Position numbers and translations under genes: made by a program. Below, piece by piece: positions 48,801-60,800 of a stretch of DNA of 64,000 nucleotides. Below the pieces are notes generated by a model. It was not told the origin of the DNA and did not search any database. It worked only from the letters and a program-made list of their open reading frames with translations. Source of the stretch: Notospermus geniculatus (taxonomy: Eukaryota > Nemertea > Pilidiophora > Heteronemertea > Lineidae); the NCBI GenBank assembly GCA_002633025.1, contig NMRB01000176.1:224013-288012 (forward strand), written 5' to 3'. The stretch's first letter is position 1, and the number at the start of each line of letters is the position of its first letter.

Positions 48801-51800
48801 ACTACCTGTTGTTGGTCAAAAATTGTTGGCTGAATCCATCGCAACTTCACATGTACTGATCATCCTCACCAATTGTGGGCTAAAGCCTAAGTACCATTTG
48901 TCCTGGAGGTCATCACAATTAGCTACTGATGTTCCTTGCATGGGTGGAGTCTTTTGCTTGCCCTTGCGAAGGGACAAAGTAATGAACAAGGAACATGGGA
49001 CGGATGTGAAGAGCTAGAGATCCCGCATGGCCCAGGCTGTATTCGAAACCAGGACGCGCCACTTATGGTAAGTGGACATGATAATCGTAAGAAGACTATC
49101 ACCCAGACCTCTTGCCACGTTCCAGCACCAGCAACCTGGTTGGTGATCATCGTCACCGTTGTGCTGCTGATATCCCAATTCCCATTGGTGCTCTGCTTGT
49201 CAAGGTTCAATATCTTGTTTCACTCCCAGAACCTCTCATTGATTGCTTCTTTCCTTCGCTTATTTACATCATGTATATCATCTTCCCATGGAGCAATATG
49301 TATCATCAAGTGGAAATATGATAGAAGTGAAATGACTTCAATATTAAAAAGTCATTAGTATCAAAAAGTCATGGAAAGCTAATAGATTTCTAAACAAGAC
49401 CGCTTTACGCTCGAGTGCAATACATTGCTACTTTTCCCCTTTATAAATGGAGTAGGAAAATAACATTTGCAGTGTGAATACGATGGCATTAGTTTTTATT
49501 TTGTCGGACAGATTCTGAAGGGATTTGGCCTGAAGTGTTGTTGACCTGGTAATGCACATACCAAGCATCAGTTCCAGATGCAGAGGATCTGCTCTTAGGC
49601 TTAGTATACCTGGATAATATTGAGAAGTTGCGCTTTGATTAAAAATTGGCCATATTATATTCGGGTGACTTTTAAGTCATTGGCTGTTGCTGCTCTCAGT
49701 GGCTTACAGGAGCTCTTGGCGATTTGAATGACATTCAAGGCATTCATATTGGCTTATGGCATCCATCAAAGTTCCAAAAGGTACACTCTTGTTGTTCGTA
49801 TGCACCCACTGAAGTCTCTTCTCCCCAAACACTGCGATGATTGGACGTCTCTTCTCCTCAACCACTGCTGCGATTGGAAGTTTTTCCTGCCGATCCCCAA
49901 ACCACTGGTACGATTAGAAATATTTGTAGTCTCCCCAATCACTGCGCTGACTAGAAGCCTCTTCTCCCCCAACCACTGCTATGGTTGGAAGTCTTTCCTC
50001 CCGATCCCCAAACCATGCTACGATTAGAAGTCTTGGTAGTCTCTTCCCCCCTGACCACTGCAATAACTGGAAGCCTCTTCTCCCCCAACCACTGCTATGG
50101 TCGGAAGTCTTTCCTCCCGATCCCCAAACCATGCTACGATTAGAAGTCTTGGTAGTCTCTTTCCCCTGACCACTGCGATAACTGGAAGCCTCTTCTCCCC
50201 CAACTACTGCTATGGTCGGAAGTCTTTCCTCCCGATCCCCAAACCATGCTACGATTAGAAGTCTTGGTAGTCTCTTCCCCCCTGACCACTGCGATGACTG
50301 GAAGTCTCTTCTCCCCAACCGCTGTAGAATTGGAAGTCTTCTCCCCCAAGCACCGCTACGGTTGGAAGTCTGTTCTCCCGGAAGCACTGGTACGCTTGGA
50401 CGTCTCTCCTCTGGAAGCACTGCTACAATTGTTGTTCTCTTCTCTGTAAACACTGTCCATTTTGAAGTCTCTTCTTCCCCAACCAGTGCTACAGTTGGAA
50501 TTCTCCAATCTCTGGTACAATTGCTGAAAGGGTGAATGTCGTCCTCTCTGAATCCTAAGCCCTGGCCCCTATCCCACAACCCTTGATACCTGGCTTCGTA
50601 CCTACCCCTGACCCCTAAAGCCTACTCCTACTCCGAACCCTAACCCGTGACCCTTACAGGCAACCGTTACCCTAGGTACACAATAATACTGGGTACCCTG
50701 TTCTAGGATTAGATGACAGTTACACCTTTTACGCTACAATGGGCGGCCCTAGCCCGCTACCTCAATAGGTGTCACTAGTGGTTAAAACTATTGAAATGAA
50801 ATTGACATCTCCGTCCTGATCAATTTCCCTCACAAAAGGCGTCCATTGTATAGGACCTGGTTTCGGTGTGCTGCCCTCTACCGTAGCTAGGATCCCCGTG
50901 GAAGTAGAGAGCTTCTGGAAGTGTCCGGTTAGGCCATATGACTACGTTTATCTATTGTTTGGGTGCACTCATACATAGTGTCTTCTCCGCCAACTACTGG
51001 TATGATTGGATGTCTCTCCTCCCCCAACTACTGCATCTTCTTGAAGGACGCCATCCAAAATGCATGCTATCACATGTGCGGCGGCGAGGAACCGGGGGGA
51101 AAGTGGAGCCTACCGAAAAGGCAGCTGTTCAAAATGAAATCAAATGACTCTTTGAAAGGTCACTCAACAAAGTTTGGTACTTGTCATAGAAAGCGTCTAC
51201 TTTCAAGAATTCAAGTCATGAAATTAGTTATTATTAATCTGAACACAAGCAGTGTTTAAGTGAGAGAGATGCACAAGGAGGTGAAAAGTGTAATGGGAGT
51301 GTTCTCTACATTTGACCGAAGTAGAAGTTGTAATTGATGTTTGGCCTGAGTAGAACACAGCACCAGAATTGCTAATAAACCCATGATTAAAATGCATGAC
51401 AACGCAGCGCGAATTGGTTCCTGCAAACTCAACAACAATTGCGGGAGTTAGCAATACACTTCCGCCATGATCTCNCGCTTGGACGTCTCTCCTCTGGAAG
51501 CACTGCTACAGTTGTTGTTCTCTTCTCTGCAAACACTGTCTTTGGAAGTCTCTTCTACCCCAGCCAGTGCTACAGTTGGAATTCTCTCATCCCCCAACCA
51601 CTGCTACAATTGCTGAAAAGGTGAATGTCGTCCTCTCTGAATCCTAACCCTGGCCCCTATCCCACAACCCTTGATACCTGGCTTCGTACCCCTGACCCCT
51701 AAAGCCTACTCCTACTCCGAACCCTAACCCGTGACCCTTACAGGCAACCATTACCCTAGGTACACAATAATACTGGGTACCCTGTTCTAGGATTAGATGA

Positions 51801-54800
51801 CAGTTACACCTTTTACGCTACAATGGGCGACCCTAGCCCGCTACCTCAATAGGTGTCACTAGTGGTTAAAACTATTGAAATGAAATTGACATCCCTGAAA
51901 CTGACATGTCCTGATCAATTTCCCACACAAAAGGCGTCCATTGTATAGGACCTGCAGGTTTCGGTGTGCTGCCCTCTACCGTAGCTAGGATCCCCGTGGA
52001 AGTAGAGAGCTTCTGCAAGCGCCTGGTTAGGCCATACGACTACGTTTATCTATTGTTTGGGTGCACTCATACAATAGATAAACCGGGCACTTGCTGAAGC
52101 TCACTAGTGTCTTCTCCGCCAACCACTGGTATGATTAGATGTCTCTCCTCCCCCAACTACTGCATCTTCTTGAAGGACGCAGTCCAAAATGCATGCTGTC
52201 ACATGTGCGGCGGCGAGGAACCGGGGGGAAAGTGGAGCCTACCGAAAAGGTAGCTGTTCAAAATGAAATCAAATGACTCTTTGAAAGGTCACTCAACAAA
52301 GTTTGGTACTTGTCATAGAAAGCGTCTACCTTCAAGAATTCAAGCCATGAAATTAGTTATTATTAATCTGAACACAAGCAGTGTTTCAGTGAGAGAGATG
52401 CACAAGGAGGTGAAAAGTGTAATGGGAGTGTTCTCTACATTTGACCGAAGTAGAAGTTGTAATTGATGTTTGGCCTGAGTAGAACACAGCACCAGAATTG
52501 CTAATAAACCGATGATTAAAATGCATGACAACGCAGCGCGAATTGGTTCCTGCAAACTCAACAACAATTGCGGGAGTTAGCAATACACTTCCGCCATGAT
52601 CTCACTCCATAATTTTAGGTCAAGGGGCTAAGCGGTCTAGTAAAGAGTGAAGGCGCAGAGTTGCAGGCATTAGTGTTATGGTGTATCACTCACGAGACAT
52701 GCAGTTTAGAGATAACTTTAGCAACTGACCTGTCGATGTTGTCACTATTGCTCTGGGTACGGCACCCTTTCTCCATAATTAAGAAGGTCAAGGGGCTAAG
52801 CGGTCTAGTCAAGAGTGAAGGCGTTTTTGTGAGGGAGGTCCAAAGGGCAGCCATCTTTGGCACAGCCGTGGCCATCAAGTGCCATCTCTCTCAGTAAGTG
52901 TTCAGAGGCTGTAAGCCATGTACACTCTGATTGGGGTGCAACACAACGCTTTTGTCAAAGACCAAGGGGCACCACTGCAAGAAACGAAAGTCTCAAGATT
53001 GACTCTCGCCCACACCGACTCAGGTTGCATGTCCTGGATGGTGGTGGGGACCTCAAATGTACCTCACCACCCAAGGAACCCCAGAGACGAAATTGGTTTA
53101 TTTTTATTGGACGTTTCGATATTAAGGTTTGGATAAAAGGTCATTGGACCTATCTTTCGAAAATGCTGAAGCGCTATTTACATGTAAAAGAAATCATTGA
53201 TTGCTTTAAAACCTTGAAACTTTATCTTGGGAAAAACTCCCATCAATAAAGCATCAAAGGTAAAATAGATGTTTAAATTGCCCCATTAGCTGAAATGCGA
53301 TCATTGTCGGAGTTTTCGTTCCATCAAGGGTAATGGCTTCGGCAGCTGAGTATTTAATGAAGGTTAAGATTTTTTCACGTAAATTTGTCAAAGCGTCAGC
53401 ACCAGCATTAGGTGAAAAAGTGACCGACATGAAATATTAAAGGTGACGTGACCGCACAAAAAGCCCCCATGCGACGAGCAAGAGAACTGCAAACACCTCA
53501 AACGAAGGCTTAGAACATGATATACCCCACGACGCCAGGAGGGCGCCACCTTATTTGTCTTCGAGCTTTAGATGTGTCAGCATCATCTGGTGAGCTCCTG
53601 CTGAAAATTTTTCTGAAAGAAATTTTTTTGACGCAGCTGGGAATCAAACCCGCGCCCTGTTATATTTCAAGCCTGAGAATAAGTGGCAGGGCAAGGACAT
53701 TGTCTGGCACCAAACTGTCATTTGTCAGGCACCAGGCAGTTGCTGCCTGACAATATGTCAGACCCCAATTCCAAGTCTGTACATAGATAATCCATTACAT
53801 GCCAGGCAGTAAATCCCAAGTGTCCGGCACAAAACAAACTCGGTCTGCCACTTTGTCAGGTGCCTATAAAAACGTTATTCTCAGGCTTGATATTTGTTCC
53901 ACCGTCTTCCCCGTTCGGCTACCGAACTTGTTGGAAAATTTCTCGTTTTCTCTTATTCGTAGTATTATTTCGTAAGTCGAAGGTCTACGTCTATGACAAA
54001 CACAAATCATGTCTCTGTCAGCTGGCTCGTTGGCCGAGTGGATAGAGTGGTGGATTACAAATAAGAAGCTCGATGGCTCGAATCCCGTCTATAAATGACT
54101 ACAATTTTTTTTTCTTTGAGTAGTTGTAACAGATATGCGGAGATGTTGACAGCTCTGTTGCCTGAAGACAAATAAGGTGGCGCCCTCCTGGCGTCGTGGG
54201 GTATATCATGTTCTGAGCCTTCGTTTGATCGGTGTCCGCAGGGTGTTTTCAATTCTCTTGCTCGTCGCATGGGGGATTTTTGTTCGGTCACGTCAGCTTT
54301 AAATACCAAAAAGCCACACTCATCACCTGAGCTACTTCCTCTTGATGGCATAGGAAGTTGGATGGTTTTCAACTCTGAGGTCTGGTTTATCAAAGGTTTT
54401 TTCACATTCCATTTGAGCGGTAGGTTTCTTGTAGGTTGCGTCATCTTATCAGTCTGTCCACAGCCATAGCGATAAGGTAAGCCAGCAGCTGTTAATTTCC
54501 ATTGCTCTGACAAAAAACACAATTGCGTGCATAGTCTATAGAATGTTGGTGGACTCCTTCCTAAGCTGGCAGTTGCAATTATAGGTGACCTTTACATTTA
54601 GATCACCTGTGAGCTTTTGTCGTCATGTGGTGTCCGTCGTCGTCGTCCGTTAGCAGGGCACGTTTTGTAACCGCTGGGGCTATTGATCTGAAACTTGGTA
54701 CATGCCCCTGGGTCATATGACCTATGACTTTTCAAGGTCACAGAGATCGAAGTTCAGAATTGTGCCTTTTGGTGGTACATTTCGTAACCGCTGGGGCTAT

Positions 54801-57800
54801 TGACCCGAAACTTGGTACATAACCCTATGTCAGATGACACCAATTTATTGCCCTATGTCAGATGACATCAATTTTCGGTCCAATTCGATTGTTACCTTGG
54901 CCAGCAGGTGGCAAAAACGAAAACCGAAATTCCGATAATTCCTGAACTAATGTCTGGATCGTCTCCGGATTTTCACCATCATACATGACGTGTAATGGGT
55001 TTTTGATTTGACCTACTTTTCAAGGCGACAGAGGTCAAAGTTAGTCATTTGATGGTACGTTTCCTGGCTATTTGACCCCATGTCTTCTACATGTAACTTC
55101 GTGTGGTCAGGTGGACTCGACCTAATGGAGGATTCACTGTTGTGTTCTTCTTCGCTTAGAGTTCTAACTTCTAGCAAAATGGAAGGAAGGAAACCACGAT
55201 TTGATGGAAACATGGGAAATATACCCTCGCAGTCTGTCTTCCCCTCATAAATCGATTAACGGATGCCACCCAACTCCATTTTTCCTAGACATTACATCTA
55301 TTTTTGTCTTAATTTTGCTGCTAGCAGTTCAATTAAAAAACTCTCCCCTGTGTCTGTGTTGATCAATTCAAGGTCTATGATTTGTGAAGGTTTGCCGCCC
55401 GTGACATTTTCCATGGTTACCTATTGGAATCTGTTCAGAGCAGATCATAACACAATATTGCCGCAGGCAGGTTCGATTATGATGGGTGGTTTGCGATGTA
55501 TCAGGTCTAATGATCTGTTGCCATGCATACCCCGAGGGTGGAAAGTATCATAAACAGATGAGGGGGTCATCTGCAGCTTGTTGCAGTGTCAGTCTTGAGG
55601 ATGAGGAGGGGTCGTGTGCAGTGCAGTTGAGTATGTTGCAGTGCCCGCAGTGGCAGATATAGGATGTGGGTCATGTGCACTTGTGACAGTGGCACTGGCA
55701 GTTTTGAGGGTGGGGGATCGTCGTCTTGAAGATGACGAATCATTTCCCGCTTGTTGCAGCAGTCTTTAGAATGAATGGTCATCTGCAGCATGGTGCAGTG
55801 GCAGTCTTGAGGAGCAGGGGCTATTTGCAGCATGTTTCAGCAGTCTTTAGAAGGATGGGTTGTCAGCAGCCAGGGGCGGATCCAGGATTCTGGTAAGGGG
55901 GGCACAGAAGGCCACAGGCTGACGGATGAAGGCAAGCACCTTGGCGCGAAGCCATGGCAGGGGGTCTGGGAGTCTTCCACAGACAATGTTGAAATCTAGA
56001 AGGCCATTGACGCGAGTTCCCAGCATCTGAGAGACAAATTACAAGACAATTGTGTGGCACTTTGAAAAAGGGTAATTTTTCTTACGTTGGTCACCGAAAA
56101 ATAGGGGGGCATGGGCCGGGTGTGCCCCGCCACCCCCCACCCCCCGGATCCACGCCTGGCAGTCTTGAAGAAGAGGGCATAATAAGGATGCTATGGTGAA
56201 AATACTTTTGAAATGGTGCACCTGAAGTGAATTCTTCCAATGAGTTTACGTCTCGTTTTCTCCCTCGTTATTGTTGTAGGCTGGACTCCCAATCCTGGTT
56301 AACATCTGTCTGTTCATACTACCTGAAAGACTGGCTAGTTAAGTTTACAAATCCTCCTTTTAACCATGAAGGTTCACGGCTTGGAAACGTTGGGAACGTT
56401 GGTCACCGAAAAATAGGGGGCATGGGCCGGGTGTGCCCCCTCCACCCACCCACCCCCGGATCCACGCCTGGCAGCATTTGCAGTGGCAATCTTGAGGATC
56501 AGAGATGGTTTGCAGTGACAGTCTATAGAATGAGGAGGGGTCAGTTGCAATATGTTGCAATGGCAGTCTTGAGGAAGACGGCATAATAAGGATGCCATGG
56601 TGAAAATACTTTTGAGATGGTGCACCTGAAGTGAATTCTTCCAATGATTTTACTACTTAAGAACGGCTCGTTTTCTACCTCATCATTGTAGGCTGGACTC
56701 CCGATCCTGGTTAACATCTGTCTATTCATACTACCTGAAAGACTGGCTAGTTAAGTTTACAAATCCTCCATTTAACCATTAAAGGTTCATGGCTTGGAAA
56801 CCTTTCATCAAGTACCTGTTTAAATCTCGTTGGTCAGATTGGTGGGTTTACACAGAAAATTAGCTACATAAACTGTTAGTGCCCCATCATCCTGGAAATT
56901 TGCTGCACTGACTGCACAAACAAATTGCCTTGTGCATTGCCATGTTCTTGAAGGAGAACTTGCGGAACTCTGACGCTGATGAAGTGAAACATACCGGTAG
57001 GCTACTCCCACATTGACTACATTCTAAATGATCAGGAATGTTGTTTGTTTCATTTCTATGCTCCCTGTAGTCATTATCCACGGTCAGATCTGCTGCTGAC
57101 TCACTGCAAAATGTTCAGAGTTTGAGAATATCAAGGTGATAAGACTAGAGCTGACACCTACCCGCTGCCAATGGTACTGAAAATTCCTTGAAGATGATGC
57201 TGTCCCTGCAGTCTTTGTGATATAACAATGATGGAGAATGCTTTATGAGGGTTTTTTTACATTGGTTGACAGAAGTTTGTGCGTCTTTGCATGCTGTCTG
57301 CCTGTTTGTGACTATCTGGGGAACTGGTGTAATGGCTGATTGTGAAATGTCCGGCCAGATCTTTACACAGTGAAAATCACAAGGTCCACAATAGATTGAA
57401 CTACAGTGTGAGGTAGACCTAAACGTGGGTCTGTTGGTACATGTAGATGAGTAGTAGATGGCCCTGTCGTGGTCCCTCTCCTACACATACATGCAGCAGA
57501 TGTTAGATGGATGAAGGTCCAGTATTATATGTGTGGCTGTCTAGGAAAACCCGCCGGATGTCGCTGAACGATCAAAAAGGGCTGTCAGATTGCCTGTGTA
57601 TTGGTCTACTACTGTTTACCTGCTATGTAGTACATTTCAGCTATTGAAGTGTGCGGGTTCAGCAAGGCCATTAGCACTTTCCTCAAATGCGACATTCGCC
57701 GGGTTTTCCTAGACTGCCACACATATTATACACTACAGAAAAGCTTATACTCCGCAATGCCAAAATCTTATTGGTACTTTTGTGTTGAATTCTTAGCCCA

Positions 57801-60800
57801 AAGTGTGTACTTTAAATACGATTAGTCACCGATAATTAGAAAACATTGAAATGAACAACTTGTAACACACTTAAAAACTGGATGACATTTTTAATGCTAC
57901 CTGAATTGGAAAAATTAAATATTATGTTTATTGGAATAAGCATACAAAACGTTTGTCTAGCTAATTGTACTGTACACTTTTGTGGGTTTGAGGGGGTAAT
58001 TTTGGATCGATCATGTGTTTTGTTTTAATTTGAGAGTTGACAATGTCCACTTGTGTGCACTCATTGCCATGTTTCACACCTCACTTCGAACTACACTCAC
58101 GATATTGACTTATCGAACAGAACTTGTCGATTTTCAGGCCACTTCTGTAAAAAGATGCATGGCTTCACTACAAACATGGCTCCAGGCAGTTTTCACTAGA
58201 TTTTACCGCAGGTGTTAAACAAAACTGCTAATATTTAATTGGGACAACATTATGATATATACTAGTACAGGGTTGTCCAGAATGCAAAGAATGGCAACAC
58301 GTTACTCCTGTCAGCTTCCTGATATATTGTGCAATTCGGTCAAAATCTAACATCAACTGTCAAACCTTCATTATCTTTGCAGTGATAGCCTGTTCAATGT
58401 TTTGAGTAGCCTGTATGCCATAGGACTGGTTGTCCTGGGCACAGTCCTACCAATTGCGGAGATCTTCGCGGAACCTGTGCCACATAATCTGTTCGAGGTA
58501 AAGAATGTCAGCTACTTGTGAATGCATACATGTATACATTTCAAAGAAATGCTTTGGACTGTCAATTTGTTTCGTAAGCTTGCTGTCATATCCAGTTTGT
58601 TTATGGTATACAAGTATACTTAGAATGAGTGACAATTATTTCAGTTCTACGTTGTGACAAAAACCAGCATCCACTTGAGCAGTTTATGTCATGTGTGTTT
58701 AATAATTTTCACCGGGGAATGGACCAACTGTAACTAATCTGCTGAAAAAAGTCCGTTTCGCTCAGAAAATTGTAGCGAATTCAGATCTGGTACCTGGGTA
58801 ACGATGAAATGTCATTGTTTTTTTATTTATTTCTATTCCTTCAGGGTTTCTACATCTTCCTGTATAGTGGCGCCATCATTTTCCTCATTTACGTATACGT
58901 TTACCTCCTGCAAAATAAAACGGCAAGATCATATCGGAAGCGCAAACGGAAGAGACTGACGGAAAATGACCGCTTGACAGGCAATTATGACCGCCCAGTA
59001 AATAGAAAAGTTGGTATGGTGGTGGGGAATCACCACACAGGAAGTTTCTATCTACGGCTCGGTGTAGTTGGTGAGTGCTTCACGAAAACTAAAGGCGTTC
59101 CTCCATGTTTGAGTTTACTATGCTATGTTCCCACTATCACGAATCACGCCACGATTGAAATCGTGGTCTTAATGGTGGAGTAATCGCGTTGGTTTTATCA
59201 GATCCTGAGGTCAGTTCTGGCAATCGTATTGATCGTAGAAAAGTTTTGGACGGTTCAAAAATTTTGCTAGGTTCCCTATTGAAATCGTGTTCTTAATCAT
59301 GGAGTAATTGTGGTGATCCTATCAGATCTTGAGGTCAGTCGTGGCAATTATGTTCATCGTAGAAAAGTTTTGGGCGGTTCAAAAATTTCCTACGATCAAC
59401 ACGATTGCCCTCAAGATGTGATAGGATCACCACCATTACTCCACGATTACGACCACGATTTCAATCGTGGCGCGTTTCGTGCCACCTGAAATTGACCGAT
59501 CGTGACAATATCGCATCCAAGCGCACCAAATCGTAGCAGAACGTATCGACTTGCATCACCTCGTATCCAAACGTGAAATTTCAGAGAAGTAAACAAATAT
59601 TCCACGATCAGTACGAATGGCCAATTGTGACGTTCGTAACGGACCGCACGACAGTGGGAACTATGCATCACACAAGTTGGCTCTCTATGGGCTATGAGAA
59701 ATCATTTATGTCATTAATGTAGGCGTGAGCCGTAAGGAAACCATTGGTAAATTTCCCATTGAGAGGGAGGACGCAGTAGCCAACATACAGCTGACTGTGT
59801 TCGGGACTGACTCAACCATGACACATTGCATTCTTCATATATACTCACTAATCTCACTCTCTCGATATATGCACTAAGTACACTGTAAGATGTATCCTAT
59901 TGTATTCTGGCAGGCTTTGGCATTGGAAGTATGATTCATGATGGATTGGAGTTCAGCGAGACATTTGAGACGACTATCTGGTCACCGTGTAACAACATAC
60001 TGTCTGCTGTCCGACCGATGTTGCACCTTGGCTTCACGTTCATACAACTCTACTTCATATTTCTCAATTCGAAGGTGAGATGGACATGCAGCTTCATTGT
60101 CCTTGTAAAATTAACCACTACAGTATCGTGTCCTGGCACAGGGAGTACACCAGGACACGGTCTCACGTTGACACAGAATGCTGCGTCCCGGTCAGCTTGG
60201 ATGACGACGCCATTGCCATGATATTTTAACAATTTTCCCATTGAACGGCATTGCTTCATAATGTAATCCTGAGAATGAGTTCTGCTGACTAAAGAATGGT
60301 ACGTCTTCGTCAAGTATTTAATCTTTCACAGGGCCAGATTATGGTCCCTGATACACTGTCGTGCAGTGATTGCCGTTTTATCAAGAGGTTGATTCCCGAT
60401 AATCATTTTCAGATGTGTATCCACAAATACAAGACATTCGCTAAGTTTGGCCTGATGCACATGATCGGGGCGAATCTCTGCGTATGGTTACGCGTGACAG
60501 TTAAGGAGACGCTACGCGAGGTGATCGCCAAGACCGGCGGCATACAGTACATATTTGGGTCTTCGTATAATCTGAGCAAGTCTCAGACGCAGATGTCGAG
60601 CACCACAACATCATCTGCCGTTGGTGCAGTGACACCGAATGGTACTGGTAAGGAAATTATCTCGAGAACTTCTTGACCAGAAATCTTTTGAATGAAAATC
60701 GTTCAACTGACAAGTGTGAAAAATTCCTCCACAAATTTTCTCCACAAAGTTGGAGAGTTCTTGAAAATTTTTGTTGGAAGTGAAAAGACTTCGAGAAAGA

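Larger units (their letters stand above)
40158..49023. repeat. 4-kb direct duplication carrying otopetrin exon 3
   Basis: 40158-44079 matches 44171-44422 plus 45371-49023. The interruption in the second copy is a complete GTCCGTCGTC-family element absent from the first. Otherwise scattered substitutions and small indels. Long weak open frames inside (for example near 40447 and 45406) are conserved only because the DNA is duplicated; none resembles a known protein. Confidence 0.75.

Noticed and set aside
50540-51745. Internal telomere arrays
   Set aside because: CCCTAA-like words are degenerate and mixed with other C-rich words; not a true telomeric repeat.
52661-53249. Open frames at 52661-53249 as extra otopetrin exons
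   Set aside because: Exon 3 and exon 4 already join in phase, and these frames show no membrane or otopetrin resemblance.
54024-54095. Functional tRNA gene with box A and box B
   Set aside because: Acceptor stem does not close and the anticodon arm is not credible; it is part of an inverted SINE-like pair.
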